The position numbers and the translations under genes are program-made. Shown here piece by piece: positions 1 through 9,003 of a stretch of 64,000 nucleotides of DNA. The notes beneath the pieces were generated by a model. It was not told the origin of the DNA. It worked only from the letters and a program-made list of their open reading frames with translations, and made no database searches. The DNA comes from Streptomyces sp. NBC_01232 (GTDB taxonomy: Bacteria > Actinomycetota > Actinomycetes > Streptomycetales > Streptomycetaceae), in assembly GCF_035989885.1 (NCBI RefSeq), contig NZ_CP108518.1, forward strand, positions 1,054,001-1,118,000, given 5' to 3'. Each line of letters begins with the position of its first letter. Position 1 is the first letter of the stretch.

Positions 1-257
1 CGGAGCAGCTCCCGGTAACCGGTGGAGGGGGTGGTGGAAGGGTCGGCGGCAGGACTCGTGCAGGGATGTGAGGGCATGAAAAAAGCCTCCGGACACATGC
101 ACGGGGCACGCACGCCGAAGGCCAGCGGAGCCATTCTAGCAGTCCTGGCCGTCCAGTTGGTGGACTCTGCCGGCTCCCCCGAACGGACCGAAGCCGCATT
201 ACCGCAGCGTAGGCGTGTGATCAGAGACTCACGGTCTTGGCCGCAGGCCCGGCGCAC

Positions 258-408
258 GGTAGCGTCACGGCGACATTTCCACATAGCGACGACGGCGAGA
301 CGGAAGTCCGGTGTGAATCCGGCATGGTCGCGCCACTGTGTGCTGCGACGGCACCCCCCGGGGTGGCGACGCGGCGAGTCAGACCCGAGGACCGTCGTCC
401 TGCACCAC
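258..408 (+). promoter_or_regulatory. Cobalamin riboswitch (AdoCbl aptamer)
   Basis: The leader carries the usual cobalamin-aptamer blocks: a GGTGTGAATCCGGC-type segment near 310-323, the B12-box core GCCACTGTG near 332-340, and a GTCAGACCCGAG 3' element near 379-390. It lies just upstream of cbtB, the expected target. In actinobacteria such elements normally hide the ribosome binding site when cobalamin is bound; the SD (GAGGAGG) is at 431-437, just beyond the aptamer. The exact edges are estimated by eye. Confidence 0.85.
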
Positions 409-444
409 CATATGGGACGCGTTGTTCCCCGAGGAGGTTCCATC

Positions 445-672
445 ATGGCCGAGGCTGTTGCTTCCGCTGCTGTATCCACCCCCGCCGGCTCCCTGTCGGC
501 CCCGCTGCCCGTGCGCGCCGTCCTGCCCTGGGCGCTCTTCGTCGGTCTCCTGATGCTCGTCGCCCTGTACTTCGTCGGTGCCGAACAGGGTGCGACGGCC
601 GTGTTCGCCGGCGAGGGCGTGCACGAGTGGGTGCACGACGGTCGTCACCTGCTCGGCTTCCCCTGCCACTGA
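445..672 (+). CDS. cbtB: CbtB, small cobalt-transporter subunit
   Basis: A 75-aa protein with one hydrophobic segment (about residues 24-46) and a His/Cys-rich C-terminus (H60, H64, H68, C74, H75), the family's presumed metal-binding tail. CbtB works with CbtA in cobalt uptake for cobalamin synthesis. The ATG at 445 is chosen over longer readings because GAGGAGG lies 7 bases upstream and the N-terminus then fits the family length. It is followed 12 bases later by cbtA and preceded by a cobalamin riboswitch, so B12 repression is expected. Confidence 0.9.
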   Translation: MAEAVASAAVSTPAGSLSAPLPVRAVLPWALFVGLLMLVALYFVGAEQGATAVFAGEGVHEWVHDGRHLLGFPCH

Positions 673-684
673 GAGGCCACGCAC

Positions 685-1521
685 ATGTACGCCTCCACTG
701 TCAGAGGTCTGCTGGTCCGCGGCATGCTCGCGGGCCTGATAGCAGGACTGTTCGCCTTCGCCGTCGCCTACGTGGTGGGTGAGCCGCCGGTACGCGGTTC
801 CATCGCCGTGGAGGAGGCCCAGGCCGCCAAGGACGCCGCGAGCGCCCCGAGCGGTCACGCCGGCCACGGTGGTGACGCCACGTCGGGCGCGGCCGCCGAG
901 GAGGAGGAAGAGCTGGTCAGCCGACCGGTTCAGTCGACCCTCGGCCTGGCCACGGGTGTCCTGGTCTACGGGGTCGCGCTGGGCGGCATCGCCTCGCTCG
1001 CGTTCTCGTTCGCCCTCGGTCGCGTCGGCGGGTTCAGCCCGCGGGCCACGGCGGCACTCACCGCGGCGGGCGCCTTCGCCACGGTCTACCTGGTGCCGTT
1101 CCTCAAGTACCCGGCCACCCCGCCGGCGGTCGGCAACCCGGACACCATCGGACAGCGCACCACGCTGTTCTTCCTGATGATCCTGCTCAGCGTGCTCCTC
1201 GGCGTCGGCGCGATCATCCTCGGGCGGCGGCTGGCACCGCGCCTGGGCAACTGGAACGCGACGCTGGCCGCGAGCGGCGGCTTCATCGTCGCCGCCGCCG
1301 TGGCGTTCGTGTTCCTGCCGGACAACAGCGACGCGGTCCAGCCCGGTTTCCCCGCAGCCCTGCTGTGGGAGTTCCGGGTCGCCTCGCTGGCCGTCCAGCT
1401 GGTGCTGTGGGCGGTGTTCGCCGTCGTCTTCGGTGTGCTCGCCCAGCGGCTCCTGGCCGCGCGCACCGCTGGTGCGGACGTCGCGGCTGCGGATCAGCAG
1501 AAGGCGCCCGCCCTCGGCTGA
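685..1521 (+). CDS. cbtA: CbtA, cobalt-transporter membrane subunit
   Basis: A 278-aa polytopic membrane protein. A first transmembrane helix (about residues 8-31) is followed by a hydrophilic loop with a short His motif (SGHAGHGG, H58 and H61) and a Glu cluster near 72-77, then several more hydrophobic segments to the C-terminus. This layout matches the CbtA family, which partners CbtB in cobalt import. It sits 12 bases behind cbtB under the same riboswitch, so the two form one operon. A strong hairpin 20 bases after the stop closes the unit. Confidence 0.9.
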   Translation: MYASTVRGLLVRGMLAGLIAGLFAFAVAYVVGEPPVRGSIAVEEAQAAKDAASAPSGHAGHGGDATSGAAAEEEEELVSRPVQSTLGLATGVLVYGVALGGIASLAFSFALGRVGGFSPRATAALTAAGAFATVYLVPFLKYPATPPAVGNPDTIGQRTTLFFLMILLSVLLGVGAIILGRRLAPRLGNWNATLAASGGFIVAAAVAFVFLPDNSDAVQPGFPAALLWEFRVASLAVQLVLWAVFAVVFGVLAQRLLAARTAGADVAAADQQKAPALG

Positions 1522-1540
1522 CGCCACCCGCCACGCCTTC

Positions 1541-1586
1541 GTGCCCGGGTTCCGCCACCCCCTCGTGGGGCGGCGGGGCCCGGGCA
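1541..1586 (+). terminator. Hairpin terminator after cbtBA
   Basis: Outer arms GTGCCCGGG (1541-1549) and CCCGGGCAC (1578-1586) pair perfectly, and the inner part pairs CCGCC-CCCC with GGGG-GGCGG around a short loop. There is no clear U-tract, which is common for high-GC actinobacterial terminators. Confidence 0.6.
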
Positions 1587-1740
1587 CAGGTGCGTACGGG
1601 CAGCACGCGCCGGCGGGCCACCGCCTGCGCTCCGGGAGAAAGATCTGGCCCGTGGCGGTGGGGAGCGCTACGATCATCGTGATGACCACTCATTCTGCTG
1701 TTCACAGATTGGGGGTCCCCACCACGCAAGGTGAGCGCTG

Positions 1741-3141
1741 ATGCTCACTCAGAACGTGCAGGGGAATTCCCGCCTTTCCTTCTGGCTCCGCGTACGCGAG
1801 TACGCCGTGCCGGCGTCCATGATCGAAACTGCGACCGCCCGCCGCTCCGCCGGTGACTGGGCCGGTGCGTGCGCCGCCGCAGGCATCGACGTCGATTTCA
1901 ATCTGCGTTACCTGGCGCGCTCGCGCGGCCACGACCTCGCGGCCCGGATCCGGGCCGATCTCCGCCATCTGGCTCCCGACCTGTTGCGCTGGCACATGCC
2001 GCGCATCGCTCCCGACGGACTGCTGCGCCCCGGGCTGACCGTCCCACTGGCCCGCTACGACACGGCATCACAAGGCGATCCACGCCCCGTGCACCTCGTG
2101 GCGCGGACTCCGCCCGCGTGGGCGGACGGTGGCCAGCGGATCAGCCTCGCCCTCTGGGACGGCTCCCGCTCCGAGGCCGGCCCCTGGGGCGATCCGCGTC
2201 GCCGGGCCCGTCCCGACCGGCGGTTCCGCTTCGACCTGCACCGTCATCTGTGGGACGCCCGCAGGACCGACGAGCTGCGGGTCCGCGCCGGGGCCGACGT
2301 GCTGCCCGGCAACGGCCTTCCCGAGCCGGACCCCGAGCTCCTACGGGCCCTCCCGCCGGGGCACCGGTGCGCCGTCGACCGGTGGGCCGCCGAAGCCGGA
2401 ATCCTGCTCCGCGCCGAGGGCCGGCACACCGGCGGCCTCGTCGTGCGGCTGGGAGCCCGGCAGCGGCTGCTGCTGGACCTGGTCGCGGACGGCCCGGGCC
2501 CTCCCGTCCTGCGGATCGGGGCGCCCGCCGACGGCAGCGCCTCCGCGCTTGCGGTACTCCCCGACGCCGCGACGTGGACCCTGCCCGACCTGGAGCTGAT
2601 CCGCGACGGATCGATCGAGGCGGGCCGGCTGCACCCGCTGGTCGCCTCGGCGCTGGTACCCGACCGTGCGCCCACCGGGCCGACCGCGACCGCGGACCGC
2701 GCGGGCGGGCCACGCGTCGTCGAATGCCGGGGAGATCTGCACCGGATCGGTCTGGTCGACGGGGTGCTGGCACCACTGGACCACGACCCGGCCGAGATCC
2801 GCCGGGAGGAGCTGCTGGCCGCGCTGACCGGCACTCCCCTGCCCTGCATGCAGGCCATCGACGCGGCGCACCGTCAGCCGGACTGCCTGACCGGGGTCCG
2901 CGAACGGCTGGACCACGGCGACATCGCCGGTGCGCTCGCCGTGGTGGAAGGGCTGCTCGGCCCCGACGCCCTGCTGCGCGCCGGGGCGCTGCGGGACGAG
3001 CTGGAGGCGGCCGCGCTACGGCGGGTCACCTACGGGCTGTTCCGGTCGGGCCTGACCGGACCCGCACCCGGCCGGACCCGCCCGCGCGACCGCCGCCCGC
3101 GCGACCACCGGCTCCACCCGCGCCAGGCACAACGCCGCTGA
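1741..3141 (+). CDS. Unknown protein encoded upstream of MoxR/VWA genes
   Basis: A 466-aa soluble protein, rich in Arg, Ala and Pro, with no domain I recognise. The N-terminal ~90 residues look helical and contain a conserved-looking stretch (FNLRYLARSRGHDLAARIRADL), and the C-terminal 40 residues are basic and Pro/Arg-rich. The ATG at 1741 has an AAGGTGAG site 6 bases upstream; an internal ATG at 1819 is the main alternative. It precedes the AAA+ ATPase by 65 bases in the same direction and is probably cotranscribed with it, so a role as substrate or adaptor of the ATPase/VWA pair is a reasonable inference only. Confidence 0.75.
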   Translation: MLTQNVQGNSRLSFWLRVREYAVPASMIETATARRSAGDWAGACAAAGIDVDFNLRYLARSRGHDLAARIRADLRHLAPDLLRWHMPRIAPDGLLRPGLTVPLARYDTASQGDPRPVHLVARTPPAWADGGQRISLALWDGSRSEAGPWGDPRRRARPDRRFRFDLHRHLWDARRTDELRVRAGADVLPGNGLPEPDPELLRALPPGHRCAVDRWAAEAGILLRAEGRHTGGLVVRLGARQRLLLDLVADGPGPPVLRIGAPADGSASALAVLPDAATWTLPDLELIRDGSIEAGRLHPLVASALVPDRAPTGPTATADRAGGPRVVECRGDLHRIGLVDGVLAPLDHDPAEIRREELLAALTGTPLPCMQAIDAAHRQPDCLTGVRERLDHGDIAGALAVVEGLLGPDALLRAGALRDELEAAALRRVTYGLFRSGLTGPAPGRTRPRDRRPRDHRLHPRQAQRR

Positions 3142-3206
3142 CCCGGGGGCCCGTTCCCCGGGCCCGCCGGACCACACCCTCTCCACGAACCCACAGGTGA
3201 TCACCC

Positions 3207-4523
3207 ATGCCCTCGTACACCCCGTTCGCATCCGCCGGTACCTCCGACCGGCCCGGCAACCCGGGCATCCCCGGCATCCCCTCGGAGACGGTCCACGGGC
3301 ACCCGTCCCGGCTCGCCGTCGCCGACGAGTTGCTCACCCTGCTGCGCGACACCACCACCGAACCGCGCCCCGACGACCAGCTGGAGGCACTGACCCTGGC
3401 CGTGGCCGCCGACCTGCCGGTACTCCTGTGGGGTGAGCCCGGCATCGGCAAGACCGCGGCCCTGACCCAGCTCGCCGAAGCGCTGGACCTGCCCCTGACC
3501 ACGGTGATCGCCAGTGTGCACGAGCCGTCCGACTTCTCCGGTCTGCCGATCGTCGGGGACGATCCCGCGGAGCAGGGTGTCCCGATGGCCCCGCCGGACT
3601 GGGCCGTGCGGCTCGTACGGGCCGGGCGCGGGCTGTTGTTCCTGGACGAGCTGTCCACCGCACCGCCGGCCGTCCAGGCCGCTCTGCTCCGGCTCGTGCT
3701 CGAGCGGCGGATCGGCTCGCTGCAACTGCCGCCCGGGGTCCGGATCGTGGCCGCGGCCAACCCGCGGGGCTCGGCCGCCGACGGCTGGGAGCTGAGCCCG
3801 CCCCTGGCCAACCGGTTCATCCACCTCCAGTGGGCCCACGACCACGACGTCGTGATCCGCGGGCTCGGCGGGACCTGGCCCCGGGCGACGCTCCCGCACC
3901 TGGACCCCGCGAAGCTGCCGGCCGCCGTGGACCACGCCCGCCGTGCGGTGTGCGGACTCCTCACCACCCGCCCGGCGCTCGTGCACCGGCTGCCCAGCAC
4001 CGAGACCCGCCGGGGCGGCGCGTGGCCGTCGCCCCGCAGCTGGGACATGACGATCCGGCTGCTCGCCTTCGCGGAGGCGGCCGGATCCTCCAGGGAGGTG
4101 CTCTCCATGCTGGTCAGGGGGGCGGTGGGGGACGGTCCGGGGCTGGAGCTGCTGGCCTGCCTGGACCGGATGGACCTCCCCGACCCGGAGGAACTGCTCG
4201 CCGACCCGGCGGGCGCCGACCTCCCCGAGCGCGGAGACCGGCGCCAGGCCACGCTCGACGGGGTGGTGGCGGCGGTCCGCAAGCGCCCGGACAAGGCCCG
4301 CTGGGACGCAGCGTGGGCGCTGCTGGTGCGGGCGCTGGAAACGGGCGCCCCCGACCTGGTGGTCGTCCCCGCGACCACGCTCGCCACGCTGCGCCAGGAG
4401 GACTGGGACGTTCCGGAGGCCATCGAGCGGCTCGCCGGAGTGGTGACGCTGTCCCGGCGGGCGGACCTCTCGGCGGAGCGTGCGGCCGCGCGCACCGCAG
4501 ACCCCGTGGGGGCCGGCCGATGA
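3207..4523 (+). CDS. MoxR-type AAA+ ATPase
   Basis: A 438-aa ATPase. Walker A is GEPGIGKT (residues 76-83), Walker B is LLFLDE (143-148), and the sensor-1 Asn lies in AAANPRG (N185); an Arg-rich lid follows. The spacing and the HEPSDFSGLP stretch after Walker A fit MoxR/dynein-related family members, which act as remodelling chaperones for VWA-domain partners, often in metal-cofactor insertion or stress responses. The next gene encodes such a partner and overlaps its stop codon (ATGA), so the two are translationally coupled. Confidence 0.9.
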   Translation: MPSYTPFASAGTSDRPGNPGIPGIPSETVHGHPSRLAVADELLTLLRDTTTEPRPDDQLEALTLAVAADLPVLLWGEPGIGKTAALTQLAEALDLPLTTVIASVHEPSDFSGLPIVGDDPAEQGVPMAPPDWAVRLVRAGRGLLFLDELSTAPPAVQAALLRLVLERRIGSLQLPPGVRIVAAANPRGSAADGWELSPPLANRFIHLQWAHDHDVVIRGLGGTWPRATLPHLDPAKLPAAVDHARRAVCGLLTTRPALVHRLPSTETRRGGAWPSPRSWDMTIRLLAFAEAAGSSREVLSMLVRGAVGDGPGLELLACLDRMDLPDPEELLADPAGADLPERGDRRQATLDGVVAAVRKRPDKARWDAAWALLVRALETGAPDLVVVPATTLATLRQEDWDVPEAIERLAGVVTLSRRADLSAERAAARTADPVGAGR

Positions 4524-5830
4524 GCGCCCGCCCGGCGGGGGCACGTACGGCGCCGGCACACGACACGGGAGCACTTCCGGCGGAGCCATCCGTGGCAGGG
4601 GCCCTGGATCTGGAGAAGCTCTTCGCGGCCCGGCTGCACGCCGCCCGAGTACGGCCCTACCTGGCGACGGCGCTGTTCGCCCTGCACACGGTGGAGTCAC
4701 GGCGGGTTCCGACGATGGCCGTCGACCGGCACTGGCGCTGCTACGTCTCGCCCGGGTTCGTGGACCGGACACCGGTCGAGGAGCTCGCCGGGGTCTGGGT
4801 CCACGAGGTGTCCCACCTGCTGCGCGACCATCACGGGCGCGGTGACCGGGTGGCACGGGAGCGCGGGCTGACCGGCCCGGGGGAACGGCTGCGGATGAAC
4901 ATCGCCGCCGACTGCGAGATCAACGACGACGTGTACGGCGAGGGGCTGGTTCAGCCCGAAGGGGTCGTGACACCGGAGTACTTGGGGCTGTCCCCGGGAC
5001 AGCTCATGGAGGACTACCTGCGCCAGTTCGGGCTCGGGGCCCGGACCCAGGACCTGGTCTGGCTGGACTGCGGCAGCGGCGCCGACGGCCTGGAACGCGC
5101 CTGGGACCTGGGGCCGGACGGAGCGCACGGGCTCAGCGCGCAGGAGCAGGACGCGGTGCGGTTCCGGGTGGCGCAGGGGATCAACGGCCGTCCGGGCACC
5201 GCCCCCGCGGGGTGGCGGCGGTGGGCGGAGGAGGCCTTCCACCCGCCGCAGCCCTGGCGGGAGCTGCTGGGGGCGGCCGTCCGGTCCGCGGCCTCCGGGG
5301 CGGGTGCGGGCGAGGACTACAGCTACGCCCGGCCGTCGCGGCGCTCGGCCGCGGTGCCCGGGGCCGTGCTGCCGAGCCTGCGGCGCAGACCGCCCCGGGT
5401 CTGTGTGGTCATCGACACCTCCGGTTCGGTCAGCGACGACGAACTGGGCAGTGCGCTGCTGGAGGTCGCGGCGATCGCCCGCGCCGTGGGCGGCCGTAGC
5501 GACATGGTCAGCGTGGTCCCGTGCGACGCGGCGGCCCGTATCGTGCACCCGCTGTGCACCGGCGAGGGAATCCCGCTGCTGGGCGGCGGGGGTACGGATC
5601 TGCGCACGGGCTTCGCCAAGGCCCTCGGTACGGGGCCCCGGCCGGACGTGATCGTGGTCCTGACCGACGGGCAGACGCCCTGGCCGGCCGGCCGGCCGCC
5701 GTGCCGAACGGTGGTGGGGCTCTTCCCCCGGCAGCGGGCGGGCCGGTGGAACGAGAACGATCCCGACTACGTGCCGGACGCGCCGCCCGCCTGGGCGCGT
5801 GTGGTGACCATCGGTTCCGGCTCCCGCTGA
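4520..5830 (+). CDS. Metallopeptidase-like / VWA-like protein (DUF2201 type)
   Basis: A 436-aa protein with two parts. The N-terminal half carries an HEVSH zinc-peptidase-like motif (residues 95-99). The C-terminal half is a VWA-like domain with a MIDAS-type DTSGS motif (299-303) and a later DLRTG / LTDGQTPW segment. This matches the putative metallopeptidase plus VWA-like family that accompanies MoxR ATPases. The ATG at 4520 overlaps the stop of the ATPase gene by four bases, giving a length without the artefactual upstream extension. Likely forms a complex with the ATPase; whether the protease half is catalytic is not shown. Confidence 0.85.
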   Translation: MSARPAGARTAPAHDTGALPAEPSVAGALDLEKLFAARLHAARVRPYLATALFALHTVESRRVPTMAVDRHWRCYVSPGFVDRTPVEELAGVWVHEVSHLLRDHHGRGDRVARERGLTGPGERLRMNIAADCEINDDVYGEGLVQPEGVVTPEYLGLSPGQLMEDYLRQFGLGARTQDLVWLDCGSGADGLERAWDLGPDGAHGLSAQEQDAVRFRVAQGINGRPGTAPAGWRRWAEEAFHPPQPWRELLGAAVRSAASGAGAGEDYSYARPSRRSAAVPGAVLPSLRRRPPRVCVVIDTSGSVSDDELGSALLEVAAIARAVGGRSDMVSVVPCDAAARIVHPLCTGEGIPLLGGGGTDLRTGFAKALGTGPRPDVIVVLTDGQTPWPAGRPPCRTVVGLFPRQRAGRWNENDPDYVPDAPPAWARVVTIGSGSR

Positions 5831-5933
5831 CCCCGTACGCGGGGCGGTGGATCCGGCGCGGAGGCGGGGCGGCGGCCGAACACCCGGGGGCCGAATGTGA
5901 CGGAAGCGGGCCGGACAGGATACGAAGACCCTC

Positions 5934-6518
5934 GTGAACGAAGAACCCCAGGCAGCGACCGTCCGCGTGTTCATAGCGCTCGCCCCGCCCGACGACGCGA
6001 AGGAGGAGCTGGAGCAGCGGCTGCTGCCCGCCTACGCCGCGTACCCGCGCATGCGCTGGAACCGCATCGAGGACTGGCACATCACCCTGGCCTTCCTGGG
6101 CGAGCTCCCGGTCAGCGCCGTCGCCCTCCTGGAGCCGCCGCTCGCCGGCCTCGCGGCGACCAGGCCGCCGCTGCGGCTCGGGCTGCGCGGCGGCGGGCAC
6201 TTCGACGAGCGGGTCCTGTGGACCGGAATCAACGGAGACCTCGAAGGACTGCACCTCCTCGCCGCCGACGTACGGACCGCGGTCACCGACTGCGGCATCC
6301 CCTTCCACGGCCGGCCGCTGCGCCCCCATCTGACACTGGCCCGCGCCCGGCGCCACGACACCACCAGCGCGGTGGAGGCCGCCGCCGGGCTCGACGCCTT
6401 CACCGGCCGCCGGTGGGAGGCCGGGCGGCTGCACCTCGTCGGGAGCAACACGGGCCGCGGCCCCGGCCCCATCCACTACCGCGACATCCGCGCCTGGCCC
6501 TTCGACGGCGCGAACTGA
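5934..6518 (+). CDS. thpR: RNA 2',3'-cyclic phosphodiesterase (2H family, LigT/ThpR)
   Basis: A 194-aa protein with the two signature motifs of the 2H phosphoesterase family: HITLAFLG (H49) and HLTLAR (H132). Family members open 2',3'-cyclic phosphates on RNA. The GTG start at 5934 follows an upstream gap of 100 bases after the VWA gene. Full length for the family with no visible defect. Its position between the ATPase/VWA pair and the CHAT gene is suggestive for an RNA-damage role but may be chance. Confidence 0.88.
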   Translation: MNEEPQAATVRVFIALAPPDDAKEELEQRLLPAYAAYPRMRWNRIEDWHITLAFLGELPVSAVALLEPPLAGLAATRPPLRLGLRGGGHFDERVLWTGINGDLEGLHLLAADVRTAVTDCGIPFHGRPLRPHLTLARARRHDTTSAVEAAAGLDAFTGRRWEAGRLHLVGSNTGRGPGPIHYRDIRAWPFDGAN

Positions 6519-6572
6519 GCCCGGCGGCGCCGCTACGCTGACAGGTCTTCCGGACAGCGAGGGGGCCGCGGG

Positions 6573-7908
6573 GTGACGGCGCAATCATCGGACGGGGCCG
6601 CGCGGCGGGCCGAGCGGGCGGACGAACGCAGGATGGCACTGGCCCGCGAGTGGGACGAGCTGGTGGAACGGGTGCGGGGGACCTCCGGCTTCGAGGACTT
6701 CCTGCGGCCGCCGGGGCTCGACGACCTCCTTCCGGCCGCGCGGGGCGGCCCCGTGGTCCTGGTGAACATCAGCCGCTGGCGGTGCGACGCCGTCATCGTC
6801 ACCCTCCGGGGCGTCCGGGTCACCCCACTGGGTGACCTCACCTCCGCCGAGGTCCAGCAGCGCGCCGAGGGCTACCTGGCACTGCTGCGGGCCGTCGAGC
6901 AGGCGGTGCGGGAACTGCTCCTCGCCCGGCGGGCGTTCGAGAACAGCGCGCCCACCCTGGAGGCGACCCGGCGCCACTCCGCCGCGAGCCGCGCCCTGCG
7001 GCAGGCCCGCGACACCATGGAGTCGGGGCTGACGGACCTCGCCGCGTGGATGGGGGACCGGATCACCGGCCCGGCCCTGGAGACCCTCGGGATCCATGAC
7101 GCACCGGCGCCGGGCGAGGCGTACCCCCGGGTGTGGTGGTGCCCCACCGGGCTGCTCAACCTGCTGCCGCTGCACGCCGCCGGGCACCACTCCCCCGCGC
7201 CCGCCGGCGTCGCCCCGCGCACGGTCATCGACCGCGCCGTGTCCTCGTACACCCCGACGCTGCGCGCGCTCCTGGAGGCGTCCCGGCCGGGCCGCCCGCC
7301 CGGCCACGGCGACCCGCGGATGCTGGTCGTGGCCCTGGCGGAGACGCCCGGCGAGCTTCCCCTCCCCGCGGTGAACACCGAACGCGACCTGCTGACCGGC
7401 CTGTTCGCGGACCGGCACACTCTGCTGGAGGGCAGGGCCGCCACCTGGGACGCCGTGCGCGCCGGGCCGGCCCGCCACCCCTGGGTGCACTTCAGCTGCC
7501 ATGGCGACCAGGACCTGTCGGACCCCTCCCGCGGCGGGCTGCTGCTCAGCGACCGGGTCCTGACCGTCCAGGACGTCGCCGCCGGGCACCACCGGGGGGA
7601 GTTCGCCTTCCTGTCAGCCTGCAAGACGGCGACCGGCGGACTGACGCTGACCGATGAGGTCATCACCCTGGCGGCGGCACTCCACGATCCTGTACACCGG
7701 ATACCGGCACGTCATCGGCACCCTGTGGTCCGTCTACGACCGGTCGGCCGCGGCCGTGTCCGCCACGGTGTACGAGGAGCTCACGGCGGGCGGGCGCTTC
7801 TCCCCGGCCCGGTCCGCGCACGCGCTGCACACCGCGACCCGGCGACTGCGTGACGCCGAGCCGGACCGGCCCAGCGCGTGGATGCCCTTCGCGCACATCG
7901 GGCCGTAG
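6573..7908 (+). pseudogene. CHAT-domain protease-like protein, frame broken near 7686
   Basis: The first ~370 codons read as an uncharacterised helical region followed by a CHAT (caspase-HetF-associated) domain with its His in FSCHG (H310) and Cys in LSACKTA (C350). At about 7686 the frame fails: the expected continuation (YTGYRHVIGTLWSVYD) lies in the +1 frame and runs to a stop at 7908. Removing seven bases at 7686-7692 restores one continuous reading frame typical of CHAT C-termini. As given, the product would lose the last ~75 residues and gain an unrelated tail. The catalytic dyad precedes the break. It could be a real mutation or an assembly error. Confidence 0.8.
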
Positions 7909-7983
7909 CCGGCGTCGCACGGACACCCTGCCACCACCCTTCACCCTTCCGCACTCCACCAGTTCCACGTTCCGAGGAGCCTC

Positions 7984-8355
7984 ATGGGCGTCACGCCCCC
8001 ACCCGGCCCGCAGCCCCTCGATCTGCCCTACGAGGAGATCACCGCACCCGAGTACGCGGCGCTCGCGGCCGCCCTCTTCACTCTGGAGGAGGGCGGACCG
8101 GACGTGACGGTGCTGCGCGGCAGCTGCCCGAGGTGCGGGGCGGTCCTGGAGGTTCCGGTGGCGGCCCAGGTGTTCCGGCGCCTTCGCCTGATCCCCTTCC
8201 AGGACGTCGTCCGGCGCCTGCGGGCCGCGCCCCGGGCCGGCGATCGCGTCGAACCGATGCTGTGCACCTGCGAGGACACGCATCCGGGCCGTCCCGAGGG
8301 GCGGGCCGGGTGCGGCGCCTACTGGACGCTGCTGCTGACGGAGGAGCCGGGGTGA
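7984..8355 (+). CDS. Small Cys-rich hypothetical protein
   Basis: A 123-aa protein with possible zinc ligands C48-x2-C51, C94-x-C96 and C110. The N-terminal 40 residues are acidic (LPYEEITAPEYAALAAALF). AGGAGC lies 6 bases before the ATG. It follows the CHAT gene by 75 bases in the same direction, so it may be part of that unit. No family recognised; a zinc-ribbon-like fold is only a guess. Confidence 0.7.
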   Translation: MGVTPPPGPQPLDLPYEEITAPEYAALAAALFTLEEGGPDVTVLRGSCPRCGAVLEVPVAAQVFRRLRLIPFQDVVRRLRAAPRAGDRVEPMLCTCEDTHPGRPEGRAGCGAYWTLLLTEEPG

Positions 8356-8449
8356 CCGGCGCCGCTCCCCCGCCGCCGCGGGCCTCAGCCCCACTCCGCG
8401 CCGATCCGGCCGAGCCGGTCGACCACCTGCGGGTCGGGCGATGGTTGCC

Positions 8450-8780
8450 AGCTCGTGCGCCGCAGCGACGGTACGGAGTTCGGACCCATTCCCCCGGGTG
8501 CGCTGCCGGACGGCTACCAGATTCCAGCAGGCGCCCCGAAGTCCGTTCAGACGGACATTCGTTGGGGTCTGGTACAGCTCGGCACCCCCTATCAGTGGGG
8601 CGGGATTTGCTCCGCTCCTCGGGGACGGACCCGAGGGGGCGATGCGACTGCTCCTCCCTCATGCAGATGGCCCACCAGGCCGGCGGCGTCTCACTCACCC
8701 GCACCCCTACACCCAGGCCAACGAAGGGGCCGTGGTGAGCACCGACGCCCTTCGGGCGGGGAAACGTGATCAGTTCCGTC
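8450..8780 (+). pseudogene. NlpC/P60 peptidase relic
   Basis: Pieces of an NlpC/P60 cell-wall hydrolase appear in three successive frames: IRWGLVQLGTPYQWGG (about 8555-8605), GRCDCSSLMQMAHQAGGVSL (about 8637-8695, with the catalytic Cys context DCSSL), and TQANEGAVVSTDALRAG (about 8710-8762). In an intact gene these are contiguous. At least two frameshifts have destroyed it, and there is no 5' part. It opens a 900-base patch of gene fragments. Confidence 0.8.
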
Positions 8781-8811
8781 AATCTCTTCGGGATCATGGC
8801 GCCTCGCAGTT

Positions 8812-9003
8812 TCAGAACGACTGGTTGAACTGGCTCGGCGACAGGTTCGCCCGGCGGGCCACTTCCACGGACAGGTCTGCGTCCGGGTGATCGGCAATCC
8901 ACTGCTGGATCTCGCGCATCACTGGCCGGTGCGCGACCTGCGCTTGCATCTGGGCGCTGAACTGCCACTGCCCACCAGAGCGGCGCAGGAAGCCTTGCTG
9001 CAC
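8812..9003 (-). pseudogene. AraC-type (GlxA-like) regulator fragment
   Basis: Sixty-three codons match the linker and first HTH helix region of GlxA-type AraC regulators: REIQQWIADHPDADLSVEVARRANLSPSQF. The DJ-1-like N-terminal domain and the second half of the HTH are absent, and the end runs into unrelated residues. A relic flanked by other relics on the opposite strand. Confidence 0.75.

Noticed and set aside
3026..4856. Two ~550-codon minus-strand frames
   Set aside because: Antisense of the MoxR ATPase and VWA genes, whose motifs are unambiguous on the plus strand.
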